A stretch of 64,000 nt of DNA from Candidatus Villigracilis propinquus (GCA_016714565.1 JADKDM010000001.1:372001-436000), one strand, 5' to 3'; positions 1 through 8,807 are shown, counted from the stretch's first letter. Numbers and translations: made by a program. Notes: a model not told the origin generated them from the letters alone.

Positions 1-141
1 CCGATCTATGTGTATGGCTTGCTGAGACGTATTATCACTCCGCAGGTCAATGCGCTTTCAACGGTCTGGATTTTGGTCATCTTCATAGCTGTTTTGCTTT
101 TACAGATCATCCAAAATCGTGAATCAAAGCAGCATTCATAG
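1..141 (+). CDS. potC: PotC-type polyamine ABC transporter permease, C-terminal fragment
   Basis: Only the last 46 codons are in the window; the start lies upstream. The residues YVYGLLRRIITPQVNALST followed by one strongly hydrophobic helix and a short basic tail match the end of the inner-membrane permease PotC of spermidine/putrescine ABC importers, where a conserved TPxVNALST stretch precedes the last membrane segment. The next gene encodes the matching binding lipoprotein, in the usual potABCD order, so this is very probably the fourth-last to last membrane part of a polyamine importer. Identification rests on the motif and on context; other members of the same permease family (for example thiamine or iron importers) are less likely. 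Confidence 0.75.
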   Translation, partial: PIYVYGLLRRIITPQVNALSTVWILVIFIAVLLLQIIQNRESKQHS

Positions 142-288
142 TTCTTTGTTTCAGCATTAAAATTTTCGATAAAGGAGGAATGTGTAAACCACGTTTCTCT
201 TTTGTATAATGAAGACATCCCTTTCGGGTATATCGTGGCGAGGGCCCACGTTTCCAAACCATATTTAAATCTTCTGAAGGAGGAAGAA

Positions 289-1437
289 ATGAAAAAGAAC
301 ATTCTATATAAATTGCTGGCTTTGCTTGTTGTCGCAAGCATGGCTCTGGCAGCCTGTGGTGGCGGGGGAGATGCTCCGGCTGAAGATGGCGGAACTGTCA
401 CATCCAACGGCTATCAATGCCCTGCCAAGGAATTTGAACTCGAAGTCACTTCCACGGAACTCAATATCTTTGTGTGGACGGAATACATCCCGACCGACAT
501 GATCGAATGCTTTGAGTTGGTGTACGGCATCAAGGTGAATCGTGATGAATATTCCAGCAATGAAGAAATGTACGCCAAGGTCTCTGCTGGCGGTTCCAAT
601 TACGATCTTGTTCAGCCCACCGACTACATCGTTCCTTTGATGGTTCGTCAGGACTTGTTGCAGGAACTTGACCATGCCCAATTGCCTGTGTTGAAGAACT
701 TCGACCCCAACTATCTCGATTTTGAATTCGACCCTGGTAACAAATACACCATTCCGTATCAGGCCGGAACCGATGCAATTGTGGTCAATACAAGCACGGT
801 AGAAAATGTGCCGCAGTCTTGGGAAGACCTTTGGAAACCCGAGTACGCAGGCAAGATGGTATTTCTCGATGATTCCCGCGCTACTATCGGTTTGACACTG
901 TTGACACTTGGTTATGATGTCAATACCACCAACCCTGATGAACTCGCCGCAGCAAAAGAAAAATTGTCCCTGCTCGTTCCCAATGTCAAACTCTTTGACA
1001 GCGACAGCCCCAAAACCGCACTCATCGCTGGTGACGTTGACCTAGGCATGACCTGGACCGCCGAAGCCTTGCTTGCCCAGCAGGAAAACCCAGCCATTGA
1101 ATATGTGTATCCCACCGAAGGCGCGATCCTCTGGCAGGATAACTGGACCATGCTGAAAGATGCTCCTCACGCCGATGCAGCATACGCCTGGTTGAACTAC
1201 ACCATGCAAGGCGATATCTTCTGGATGATGCTGCGCGACTTCCCGTACACCAACCCGAATGCTGCTGCATTGGAGTACGCCAAAGCCAACCAGACTGAAC
1301 TGTATGAAACATACATGGCCTCACCCATCACCAACACACCGGCGGAAGCCATTCAGAATGGTCATCGCATCGGTGACGTTGGCGAAGCCACACCTTTGTA
1401 TGATGACATCTGGGTTGAAGTAAAGGGCGGTTCATAG
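289..1437 (+). CDS. potD: PotD-type polyamine-binding lipoprotein
   Basis: A 382-residue extracellular solute-binding protein. The N-terminus MKKNILYKLLALLVV is a signal peptide ending in the lipobox LAAC with Cys23 as the lipidated residue, followed by a low-complexity linker. The mature part begins with the PotD-like pattern NIFVWTEYIPTDMIECF, and further on DLVQPTDY and IPYQAGTDAI are typical of spermidine/putrescine-binding proteins. I chose the ATG at 289 because GAAGGAGGAA lies just before it; an in-frame ATG at 202 would put 29 extra residues before the signal peptide. The gene follows the potC fragment by about 150 bp and is followed by a strong terminator, so it ends the transporter operon. 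The exact ligand (putrescine, spermidine or another amine) cannot be read from sequence alone. Confidence 0.85.
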   Translation: MKKNILYKLLALLVVASMALAACGGGGDAPAEDGGTVTSNGYQCPAKEFELEVTSTELNIFVWTEYIPTDMIECFELVYGIKVNRDEYSSNEEMYAKVSAGGSNYDLVQPTDYIVPLMVRQDLLQELDHAQLPVLKNFDPNYLDFEFDPGNKYTIPYQAGTDAIVVNTSTVENVPQSWEDLWKPEYAGKMVFLDDSRATIGLTLLTLGYDVNTTNPDELAAAKEKLSLLVPNVKLFDSDSPKTALIAGDVDLGMTWTAEALLAQQENPAIEYVYPTEGAILWQDNWTMLKDAPHADAAYAWLNYTMQGDIFWMMLRDFPYTNPNAAALEYAKANQTELYETYMASPITNTPAEAIQNGHRIGDVGEATPLYDDIWVEVKGGS

Positions 1438-1481
1438 CAGCTTTTTGTTGGTGAAAATTCACCAATACACCCTTTGCAGTA

Positions 1482-1519
1482 AAATAGACCCGACAGGCAA
1501 TGTGCCGTCGGGTCTATTT
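1482..1519 (+). terminator. Rho-independent terminator after potD
   Basis: A perfect 13-bp stem (AAATAGACCCGAC with its reverse complement) around a short loop, followed by a short T-rich stretch. It lies 45 bp after the potD stop codon and closes the polyamine transporter operon. Confidence 0.8.
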
Positions 1520-1600
1520 CTTGAAACAGGGATGCAATAAAAGAGATTTTTTTGCAACTGCCCAGTCGTTATTGTGAGCCGGCAAGAACGCCCTCGCAAC

Positions 1601-1636
1601 ACCGCGTCGCACGCCTGTGCAGGTGTGCGACGCGGT
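1601..1636. repeat. Long GC-rich hairpin in the potD-lrp spacer
   Basis: ACCGCGTCGCAC pairs perfectly with GTGCGACGCGGT and the stem can continue inward through GCCTG/CAGGT. It is followed on the + strand by TATATTTTTTTG about 10 bp later, so it could be a second terminator; it could equally be an operator or a short repeat. The rest of this 313-bp spacer holds the potD terminator and the lrp promoter; I see no gene in it. Confidence 0.6.
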
Positions 1637-1715
1637 TGAGTAGCTATATTTTTTTGAATATTTTGCATAAAAAGAATAAATATAGTCACTAGAATACAAT
1701 TAAATTACATTATTA

Positions 1716-1742
1716 TTGACAATAATGCAAAAAAGGTATAAT
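1716..1742 (+). promoter_or_regulatory. Promoter of the Lrp/AsnC gene, predicting a leaderless mRNA
   Basis: TTGACA, a 15-bp spacer and TATAAT, in a strongly AT-rich stretch. The -10 box ends 8 bp before the ATG, so transcription would begin at or within a base or two of the start codon, and there is no Shine-Dalgarno sequence. The spacer is 2 bp shorter than ideal. Confidence 0.65.
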
Positions 1743-1750
1743 ATATCAAT

Positions 1751-2215
1751 ATGAACAACATTATCGGTATTGGCGCTGAACGACTGGATAAGATCGACCT
1801 TTACATTATACAAGCTATGCGCGAAGACGGGCGTGAGGCCTTTGCGCAGATCGCCGAGAAACTGAACGTATCACCCGGTATGATCCGTCAGCGCTACAAC
1901 CGCCTGGTCAAGCTTGGTTATCTCAAAGTGGTCGCTGTCACCAATCCGCTCATGATGGGCAAGCGCACTATGGCCATGATCGGCATCCGCACCGATGGAC
2001 GCAGGATGCTCGAAGTGGCCAACAAGCTCATCAAGTTCGATGAGGTTGTTTATATCGTAGTGGTCAGCGGCAGGTATGACATCATGGTTGAAGTATTTTG
2101 CAGCGACCATGAGGATTTGCTAAATTTTATGACTGAAAAACTTGCCAAAGTGGAGGGAGTCCGCGAGACGGAATCCTTTATGCACTTGAAGATCGTTAAA
2201 GAGATCTACTTCTAA
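1751..2215 (+). CDS. Lrp/AsnC-family transcriptional regulator
   Basis: A 154-residue protein with the usual two-part Lrp layout. Residues about 10-65 form a winged helix-turn-helix (LDKIDLYIIQAMREDGRE, then AEKLNVSPGMIRQRYNRL), and residues about 75-150 form the RAM ligand-binding fold with the VVSGRYDIMVEV signature. Lrp/AsnC proteins sense amino acids and control their uptake or breakdown. It sits between a polyamine importer and a block of amino-acid-type enzymes, so it is the natural candidate to control one or both, though no binding site has been identified. The start codon has no ribosome-binding site and lies right after the promoter. The family is certain, the ligand unknown. Confidence 0.9.
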   Translation: MNNIIGIGAERLDKIDLYIIQAMREDGREAFAQIAEKLNVSPGMIRQRYNRLVKLGYLKVVAVTNPLMMGKRTMAMIGIRTDGRRMLEVANKLIKFDEVVYIVVVSGRYDIMVEVFCSDHEDLLNFMTEKLAKVEGVRETESFMHLKIVKEIYF

Positions 2216-2317
2216 ACGGGAATTCGCTTCGCACCCCGCTGTGGGCTGGTGAGGCTGCCAACATACTTTGTCTGCGTCCCAAGCATGAGGATTGCAGAGC
2301 CAACTTGAAAGGAAAAG

Positions 2318-2437
2318 ATGAAAGCGTTCGTTCGTAGTATCAAGAAAGTGGGGGATACGTTTGTAAAGGCGTATTTAATGTCTCTGATGATTACCATTAA
2401 TCCAGGCGGTCAGAATAAACCAAGCAATCGTTATTAG
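2318..2437 (+). CDS. Possible 39-residue small protein
   Basis: An ATG preceded by GAAAGGAAAAG opens a 39-codon frame, beginning MKAFVRSIKKVGDTF and ending NKPSNRY, with a basic amphipathic start and a hydrophobic centre around YLMSLMITI. Its stop codon is followed within 7 bp by a clear rho-independent terminator, so a short transcript is expected to end exactly here. I do not recognise the protein. The alternative is a small RNA or a chance frame. The remainder of the 311-bp spacer before the next gene shows nothing else. Confidence 0.45.
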   Translation: MKAFVRSIKKVGDTFVKAYLMSLMITINPGGQNKPSNRY

Positions 2438-2443
2438 ATTTTC

Positions 2444-2469
2444 CCGCAGCCATATTTGACTGCGGTTTT
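2444..2469 (+). terminator. Rho-independent terminator after the 39-codon ORF
   Basis: CCGCAG and CTGCGG form a 6-bp GC stem around a 10-nt loop, followed immediately by TTTTC. No other gene ends here, which supports a short transcription unit upstream. Confidence 0.65.
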
Positions 2470-2526
2470 CTGGTCAATCTAACTCGCACGATCGCGGGTT
2501 ATAAAACTAATGGAGAGATAAATCTC

Positions 2527-3735
2527 ATGAAAGTATTGCTCGTCGGAGTAGGTGGGGTCGGAGAAGCCATTGCTGCCATTTCGAAACCGCGCAAATGGGT
2601 GGAGTTGATGGTGCTGGCGGACTATAACGTCAAACGTTCCGAGGAAGTGCAGAAGAAATTAGGAGATAATAAGCGCTTTCCTGTGGAATTTATTGACGCC
2701 AGCAAACAGGAAAGCATCGAAGAACTGGCAAAAAAATATCAGGTTGACCTGATCATGAACTCGGTGGACCCGATCTTCAATAAACAGATATTCGATGCCG
2801 CCTACAATGTCGGCGCAAAATATATGGATATGGCAATGACCCTCTCCGAGCCGCACCCGACCGACCCGTTCAACAAACCGGGCATCAAATTGGGTGACTA
2901 TCAATTTGATAAGGCGAAAGATTGGGAGAAGAAGGGTCTGCTTGCCATGGTTGGCTTCGGTGTAGAACCCGGCATGGCGGATGTGTTCGCCCGTTATGCG
3001 GCTGACCATCTTTTTGATGAGATCGAAGAACTTGGCATCCGTGACGGTGCCAATATTGCCATCGAAGGCTACGAATTCGCTCCCAACTTCTCGATCTGGA
3101 CTACCATTGAAGAATGTCTCAATCCTCCGGTCATTTGGGAGGAAGGCAAAGGTTGGTTCACCACCGCACCATTCTCAGAACCTGAAGTCTTTGACTTCCC
3201 CGAGATCGGCCCTGTGGAAGTGGTCAACGTGGAGCATGAAGAAGTGCTGCTCATGCCGCGCTGGGTAAAGACAAAACGCGCCACCTTCAAATACGGCCTC
3301 GGTGACCAGTTCATCGGCGTGCTCAAGACTTTGCATATGCTTGGCCTCGACAACAAAGAGAAGATCACCGTCAAAGGTATGCAAGTTGCGCCACGTGACG
3401 TGGTGGCTGCCTGTTTGCCCGACCCCGCCCACCTTGGCGAAAAAATGTCTGGCAAGACATGCGCAGGGACATGGATCAAAGGCACCAAAGACGGCAAGCC
3501 GCGTCAGGTCTATCTTTATCAAGTGGCTGATAACAAAGCCTGCATGGATGCGTGGGGCTGTCAGGCCGTGGTTGCGCAGACTGCCTTCAGCGCAGTCATC
3601 GCCATGGACTTGATCGAGCACGGTGTTTGGACAGGTGTAGGCGTTCTTGGCCCGGAGGCATTCCCGCCTGACCCATTCATGGAAAAAATGGCTGATTACG
3701 GCTTCCCGTACGGGATGAAGGAAATGGCCGCATAA
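2527..3735 (+). CDS. Saccharopine dehydrogenase-like oxidoreductase (LYS9 family)
   Basis: A 402-residue protein. The N-terminus MKVLLVGVGGVGEAIA is a Rossmann GxGxxG nucleotide site, followed by the typical DxxxxR-type region and by MNSVDPIFNKQIFDAA and AKYMDMAMT, as in saccharopine dehydrogenase and carboxynorspermidine synthase relatives. The C-terminal part is the alpha/beta substrate domain. The family makes or cleaves a secondary amine between an amino acid or diamine and an oxo-acid or aldehyde using NAD(P)H. Its place between an Lrp regulator and an APC permease suggests amino-acid or polyamine metabolism. True lysine pathway genes are not seen nearby, so I do not assign a pathway. 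It has its own strong terminator. Confidence 0.8.
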   Translation: MKVLLVGVGGVGEAIAAISKPRKWVELMVLADYNVKRSEEVQKKLGDNKRFPVEFIDASKQESIEELAKKYQVDLIMNSVDPIFNKQIFDAAYNVGAKYMDMAMTLSEPHPTDPFNKPGIKLGDYQFDKAKDWEKKGLLAMVGFGVEPGMADVFARYAADHLFDEIEELGIRDGANIAIEGYEFAPNFSIWTTIEECLNPPVIWEEGKGWFTTAPFSEPEVFDFPEIGPVEVVNVEHEEVLLMPRWVKTKRATFKYGLGDQFIGVLKTLHMLGLDNKEKITVKGMQVAPRDVVAACLPDPAHLGEKMSGKTCAGTWIKGTKDGKPRQVYLYQVADNKACMDAWGCQAVVAQTAFSAVIAMDLIEHGVWTGVGVLGPEAFPPDPFMEKMADYGFPYGMKEMAA

Positions 3736-3744
3736 AGAAGATTA

Positions 3745-3782
3745 AGTGGACAAACGGAAGAGCGTTTGTCCACTATTTTTTT
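3745..3782 (+). terminator. Rho-independent terminator after the saccharopine dehydrogenase-like gene
   Basis: A perfect 12-bp stem, AGTGGACAAACG with its reverse complement, a 6-nt loop and seven Ts. One of the strongest terminators in the window. Confidence 0.92.
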
Positions 3783-3830
3783 GTAATCTGGAGTCCATCA
3801 TCTGCTGATGGGAAATTTTCGGAGGGCAAA

Positions 3831-5429
3831 ATGAAAAAGAAATCGAAAGAAGGGAATGTTATCAGCGCTGAGACTAAAAAACTAAAGCGCGAATTAACAC
3901 TGTTACCACTTTTCGGGTTGATCTATTTCACGGTGTGCGGCGGGGCATTTGGCGCGGAGCCGATGGTGGGCTGGTCTGGGCCGGGGTTGGCATTGCTTCT
4001 TTTTGTATTAACTCCTTTGTTTTTCAGTATTCCGAATATGTTGATGGTGCGCGAAATGCAATCCATGATGCCAGTGGAGGGCGGTTATTACCATTGGCTC
4101 AAGGTTGCTTTTGGCCCCTTTGTAGGCTACATGGGCGGGTGGATGAACTGGGTGGTTTCGTGGGTGGATGTTTCCATTTACCCTGTGCTTGCCGCATATT
4201 ATCTTGGGTACTTTATCCCAGCATTGCGTGAAGGTGCAACGATAGGCGGTGTATTCGTGGATAGCACCTGGCTTTCTTTTCTCGTTGCTGTCACTCTCAT
4301 TTGGCTGGTCTCGGCATTGAATGTCCGCGGCGCGCGTTTTTCTGGCTTGCTGACCAACTGGCTGGGCGTGATCATGCTGTTGCCGTTGATCGCGTTGACA
4401 GTTATCGGTTTCATGGCGTGGATGAAGGGCGGGACGACGGTTCAATTGCCATTCCTGCCTGGTGGCGCGGAAGTTAATGTCAGCAATACCATTGGCGCAT
4501 TGAGCACGGGTATCTTCGTGGCTATGTGGAATTTTATGGGTTGGGAATTGCCCGCCGCGGCTGGCGATGAGATCGTCAACCCCAAGAAGACATATCCACT
4601 GGCGATGGCGCTGGTGCTGGTTGCGGCCATTGCCACGTATGCTCTGCCGACATTGGCTGGTTTGTATGGCGGCGCGGGTGAAGATGGTCGCTATCAAATG
4701 TGGGGCATTGAAGAATATGAGAGCGGCGAAGGGATTGGCCCAGTTCTCGATGAATACGGCGTTCCTTATGAGCAGGCGAAATCCTGGGGTGTGGATACTT
4801 CCAGTTCGGTGGGATGGGAATTTCCTGAGATTGCTCATGCCGTGGCGGATAAATTGACGGGTCAGACCAATGGGACGCTTGCTCTTGTGATGGGCGGTTT
4901 GGTCACATTCTCGGCGGTGTTAAGTATGATCGGTTTGTTCATCGGCAATGGGCTGGGCGGAACGCGTGTGCCTTTCGCGATGGCTGCGGATGGGATGATG
5001 CCGAAGTTCATGGTCAAAGTCCACCCGAAGTATGGCACGCCGTGGGTTGCCATCCTGTTCTGCGGGTTGATCTATTCCGTCTTTTCGCTTTCAGCATTTG
5101 CCGCGTTGGTGGTCATTGATGTGTTCCTCAATATGTTGGTATTGATGGCGGAATTCTTCGCCATGTGGAAATTGCGTTTCACCATGCCGGATTTGGAACG
5201 CAGGAAAGTTCCTGGCGGCTATTTTGGTTTGACCCTTGTCACGCTGGCTCCAGCGTTGATCATTAGTCTTGCGATTTACAGCCAATATGTTGAAGAAGGC
5301 ATGGCGTCAATTTCATGGGCGTTAGGAGCGATGGCTGTTGGCGCGGTCTTGTACTTTCCGATCCGGGCGTTCATTAAGCCTGGGATTCCAGATGTGGATC
5401 CGTTCGTGGCGGGATTGGGAGACGATTAA
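3831..5429 (+). CDS. APC-superfamily amino acid or amine permease
   Basis: A 532-residue membrane protein with about twelve hydrophobic helices. The start, LTLLPLFGLIYFTVCGGAFG, followed by EPMVGWSGPG, is the APC TM1 signature with its unwound substrate-binding stretch, and MPVEGGYYHW in TM3 is typical too. GGTRVPFAMAADGMMP marks the TM8-9 loop. The family exchanges or imports amino acids and polyamines with protons. A long polar insertion of about 65 residues (roughly 280-345, rich in Gly, Glu and Tyr) lies between two helices on the presumed outside and makes the protein longer than usual. The start has GGAGGGCAAA before it. The gene sits alone between a terminator and the next operon; the substrate is unknown. 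Confidence 0.85.
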   Translation: MKKKSKEGNVISAETKKLKRELTLLPLFGLIYFTVCGGAFGAEPMVGWSGPGLALLLFVLTPLFFSIPNMLMVREMQSMMPVEGGYYHWLKVAFGPFVGYMGGWMNWVVSWVDVSIYPVLAAYYLGYFIPALREGATIGGVFVDSTWLSFLVAVTLIWLVSALNVRGARFSGLLTNWLGVIMLLPLIALTVIGFMAWMKGGTTVQLPFLPGGAEVNVSNTIGALSTGIFVAMWNFMGWELPAAAGDEIVNPKKTYPLAMALVLVAAIATYALPTLAGLYGGAGEDGRYQMWGIEEYESGEGIGPVLDEYGVPYEQAKSWGVDTSSSVGWEFPEIAHAVADKLTGQTNGTLALVMGGLVTFSAVLSMIGLFIGNGLGGTRVPFAMAADGMMPKFMVKVHPKYGTPWVAILFCGLIYSVFSLSAFAALVVIDVFLNMLVLMAEFFAMWKLRFTMPDLERRKVPGGYFGLTLVTLAPALIISLAIYSQYVEEGMASISWALGAMAVGAVLYFPIRAFIKPGIPDVDPFVAGLGDD

Positions 5430-5583
5430 GGCTGCGGGTGGGGAATGCTTTTGAGGCAGACCAGCTCAAGGTTCGGACCAGAGGCGGTTCTTTATTCGCA
5501 AGATTTATTTTGTTATAACCTTATAATGATTATCCGCCTTGATGAGAGGATAATATGTCCATCGGTAAGACCGAGAGGCAAAA

Positions 5584-6720
5584 TTGGACAATAAGACAAC
5601 GATCCTCGTGATAGATGATGAGCCGGCTATTCGTATGGGGCTGGCTGCCACATTGGGTCGGCGTGGATATGTCGTGATCACTGCCATGAACGGTGATGAT
5701 GGTTATCTCAAGGCGAAACAGACACCACCCGATTTGATCATTTCAGATGTGATGATGCCCGCGCTGGATGGGTTTGCAATGAAGCAGCAAATGAGTGAAG
5801 ACCCTCAGCTTGCGCCGATCCCATTTATTTTTTTGACGGCACGCACCGGCAGCGAGGATCGGGTGTCGGGTATTCGCAGCGGGGCGGATGATTACATCAC
5901 GAAGCCTTTTGTGACCGAAGAATTAATTGCACGGATCGAAGCGATTCTGCGCCGTGTGAAGACTGAGCAGGAGCGCGCTGGGGAGCAGGCAAAGCAGGAG
6001 GCGAAAGAGGAGATGGATAAACTTCGCAGGGAGGTCTTGCAGAATTTCAGCCATGAGTTACGAACGCCTTTGGGGAATGTGATGATGTCGCTGGACATGG
6101 TGGTGAACCATAAATTTTCAACTCCTGAAGAGCAGGGAGAGTTTATCCGTATCGCACATTCCAGCGCAGACCGATTGGAGTCTTTGATTGCGGATATTAT
6201 CCTTTTATCGGATATTGACCAGAATAGGTTGAATACATTACGCCAGCCGATTGATGCCGAGAACTATATCCTTGCGCCGATCAAGCGAAGAATAGAACGC
6301 TACGTCTCAAAGGGACTGCGATTGATTCATGATGTTGATTTGCAGGGTATGGTTTATGCGCCGCGCCGCGAGTTTTGCCAGTCGCTGGTTCATTTGGTGG
6401 ATAATGCGTTTCGGTTTAGTCCCGATAAGAGCATTGTAAAGCTGACAGTGAAGTCCAGTGAGAATGGGGGAGTAGTCATCACAGTGCAGGATGAAGGCAA
6501 GGGGATTCCTGTTGAATTACGGGAAAAGGTGTTCGAGAGGTTTTATCAGGTTAGTCAAGGGGATGGACGCGAATATCAGGGGCTGGGGGTTGGTCTTACG
6601 ATCGCGCGTGCTGTGTTCTCAAGCCTGGGGGGCGAAGTGAGGGTGGCGGATTCTGAAGGCGGTTGTTGCGTGCAGGCAGTGCTGCCTGACCTACGCCCCG
6701 AAGACTTATCCTATGGATGA
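5584..6720 (+). CDS. Receiver-histidine kinase hybrid (REC-HisKA-HATPase)
   Basis: A 378-residue cytoplasmic protein in an unusual order: the receiver domain comes first (residues about 5-120, ILVIDDEP and phosphoacceptor Asp55 in SDVMMPALDG, ending TKPF), then a charged coiled coil, then HisKA with His157 in NFSHELRTP and an HATPase (VDNAFRFSP, DEGKGIP, GLGVGLTIAR). No sensor or membrane domain is present. The frame starts with TTG, preceded by GAGAGG at good distance. It overlaps the next kinase gene by 8 bp, so the two are co-translated. Such proteins usually relay a signal from another kinase; the PAS kinase encoded next is the obvious partner. Confidence 0.88.
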   Translation: MDNKTTILVIDDEPAIRMGLAATLGRRGYVVITAMNGDDGYLKAKQTPPDLIISDVMMPALDGFAMKQQMSEDPQLAPIPFIFLTARTGSEDRVSGIRSGADDYITKPFVTEELIARIEAILRRVKTEQERAGEQAKQEAKEEMDKLRREVLQNFSHELRTPLGNVMMSLDMVVNHKFSTPEEQGEFIRIAHSSADRLESLIADIILLSDIDQNRLNTLRQPIDAENYILAPIKRRIERYVSKGLRLIHDVDLQGMVYAPRREFCQSLVHLVDNAFRFSPDKSIVKLTVKSSENGGVVITVQDEGKGIPVELREKVFERFYQVSQGDGREYQGLGVGLTIARAVFSSLGGEVRVADSEGGCCVQAVLPDLRPEDLSYG

Positions 6721-8650
6721 GAAGACCATTCCACTAAACAAGATACCAGTTGAAATTAAGGCGCAAGCCAGCGGGAAAAACAAATTAGGAGCAAACCTTG
6801 ATTATCGTGCCCTGTTTGAACAAACGGGGGAATGTGTTTTTATTATCGGCCTTGATTTCAAATTTATCACTGCCAATCAGCAGGCTTTGCAGTTACTTGG
6901 ATATGACGAATCTCAATTGCTGACGATGTCTGTGGAGGACATCATGGCGATGGAGGATGTCCCTGAGCGAAGAGCGCTGCTCGAAAAACACTTGTATCGA
7001 TCTGCTTCCACATTGAAGAAAAAGGATGGCACACTACTGCCAGTGGAGTTGAGTATTTCGGTTGTGCATAATGAAAAGGGCATGCCCGAGTATATTCAAT
7101 TGCTGGCGCGCGATACTTCGGAGCAAAAACTCGCGGAGTCTGTTTTGAAGCGGCACATTCGCGCCCTGGCTGTGATCGGGCAGGCGACCGCCGGGTTGTT
7201 TCGTTCACCCAATATTCAGACGACCATTCCTGAAGTGTTAGAGTCGCTTGGTTATGCGGTGGATGTGTTTTGCTGTGCGTTGTTCAATATCCACACGCCT
7301 GAGTTGATGGATCAATATCAATGGGTGGATCGCGAATCGGCTGGGTTCAACATTGTCGCGGCGCTTCAGCCTTTTTTAGATGTCATTGAAGAGAATCCCG
7401 CGCGCGTATTTTCAGTGACGGGGGTGAAAATTGACAGCGAAAAAATTCCAGTCATCTCCATTCTGGTCATCCCAATTCAGGGGGCGATGGGGTCGTGGGG
7501 ATTTCTGGCTTTGTTCGATAAGGAGAATCAACTCTCGTGGCTGACCAATGAATTCGACACGATTCAGACGACTGCAAACCTGATCGGTGCCGCGCTGGAG
7601 CGCCTACGCTATGAGGAGACCATCCGCATCAGTGAAATGCGCAATCGCATCATCGTGGATGCCCTGCCTGACCTGCTTTTGCGCACGGACTTGGAGGGAT
7701 ATATTCTCGATTACAACGCGAATCCAAGCCATCCGTTGTATGTTCCGCGTGAGACGGTGGTCGGCAGGAAACTCCAGGAGTTGTGGCCTCTTGATGTCGT
7801 GAAGGTGATCCTCGATTCCGAAGATCAGGATGCTTTTGTTTCGTCTCATTTGGCGTATGGATTCAGCCTGCCGAATCATGAACAAACCTTTGAGGCGCGT
7901 TTGCATCCTATTAGTTCTGGGGAGGCATTGATCATCGTGCGTGATGTTACAGAGCAGGCGCGGCTAGACCAGATGAAGTCTGATTTCATCAACCGTGCAT
8001 CGCATGAACTGCGCACGCCGTTAACTTCCGCTATTTTAATGACTGAACTGTTGCAGGAAGGCGGGACGAAAGAAGAGAAGGATGAATATCTGGGTGTGCT
8101 GATGAACGAGTTGAACCGCCAGAAGGAACTTATTAATCAGCTGTTGCTTGCAGGGCGGCTGGAAAGCGGAAAAATTCACCTGGAAGCTGTTCCTATGGAT
8201 TTGATGCCGGTCTTGAAAGAATCCATGCAGGCTGTGAAAGCTATTGCGAATAAGCGGAATATCACCATCACACTGGCGCCGGAACATGAATCCATGCAAA
8301 TTCTTGGAGATGTGGGCGGACTTTCGCAGGTGTTTATCAATCTCATCAACAATGCTGTGAAGTTCTCGCCCGCGGGAAAGGAAGTGTTGGTTTCAGCCCT
8401 GTTGGATGAGACTGACGCTGTTGTATCGATCACGGATCACGGCCTTGGCATTCCCGCGGACTCGATCTCGCATTTGTTCGAGCGTTTCTACCGCGCCAGG
8501 AATGTGACTGTGGCGGAGATCCCTGGCAGCGGCATTGGGCTGTATATCGTCAAATCCATTGTAGACGAACTGCACGGGTTGATCTCGGTTGTCAGCGAGG
8601 TAAATCAGGGAACCACATTTACAGTGAGGTTGAGGAGGGGCTGGGTGTAG
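6713..8650 (+). CDS. PAS-GAF-PAS sensor histidine kinase
   Basis: A 645-residue soluble kinase. Residues about 28-145 form a PAS domain with its PAC part (ALFEQTGECVFIIGLDFKF and IQLLARDTSEQKLAE), about 150-305 a degenerate GAF-like domain, about 310-405 a second PAS, then HisKA with His431 in RASHELRTPLTS and an HATPase with NLINNAVKFSP and GSGIGLYIVKSI. It has no membrane segment and no receiver, so it would need a separate response regulator; the REC-kinase encoded in the overlapping upstream gene is the likely partner. The signal sensed is unknown. The gene ends the two-gene unit, and no clear terminator follows. Confidence 0.88.
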   Translation: MDEKTIPLNKIPVEIKAQASGKNKLGANLDYRALFEQTGECVFIIGLDFKFITANQQALQLLGYDESQLLTMSVEDIMAMEDVPERRALLEKHLYRSASTLKKKDGTLLPVELSISVVHNEKGMPEYIQLLARDTSEQKLAESVLKRHIRALAVIGQATAGLFRSPNIQTTIPEVLESLGYAVDVFCCALFNIHTPELMDQYQWVDRESAGFNIVAALQPFLDVIEENPARVFSVTGVKIDSEKIPVISILVIPIQGAMGSWGFLALFDKENQLSWLTNEFDTIQTTANLIGAALERLRYEETIRISEMRNRIIVDALPDLLLRTDLEGYILDYNANPSHPLYVPRETVVGRKLQELWPLDVVKVILDSEDQDAFVSSHLAYGFSLPNHEQTFEARLHPISSGEALIIVRDVTEQARLDQMKSDFINRASHELRTPLTSAILMTELLQEGGTKEEKDEYLGVLMNELNRQKELINQLLLAGRLESGKIHLEAVPMDLMPVLKESMQAVKAIANKRNITITLAPEHESMQILGDVGGLSQVFINLINNAVKFSPAGKEVLVSALLDETDAVVSITDHGLGIPADSISHLFERFYRARNVTVAEIPGSGIGLYIVKSIVDELHGLISVVSEVNQGTTFTVRLRRGWV

Positions 8651-8777
8651 TATCTGTGGAGTGTGGGGAAATGTCTCAGGAAGCAGGATCAAGCGTCGGT
8701 TGGGAAGGAAGCGCGGCGGGTCGTGTAAGAAAAAACTTAATCGAAGGCGTGATTCTGTCGCTTTCGGAAATGTCTGG

Positions 8778-8807
8778 TTGTGAAAAGTCCAGCCGATTCG
8801 TTATAAT
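8778..8807 (+). promoter_or_regulatory. Promoter of the AOR-aminotransferase block
   Basis: TTGTGA, an 18-bp spacer and a perfect TATAAT, 29 bp before the AOR start codon, with CGGAGGA as ribosome-binding site between. It is the only clear promoter seen ahead of the four-gene block. Confidence 0.6.

Noticed and set aside
180..209. Nine-codon frame after AAAGGAGGAA
   Set aside because: The Shine-Dalgarno-like sequence ends only one base before the ATG, too close for normal initiation, and the peptide has no feature of a known leader.
202..288. N-terminal extension of the PotD-like protein
   Set aside because: It would put 29 residues before a clear lipoprotein signal peptide; the ATG at 289 has a strong ribosome-binding site.
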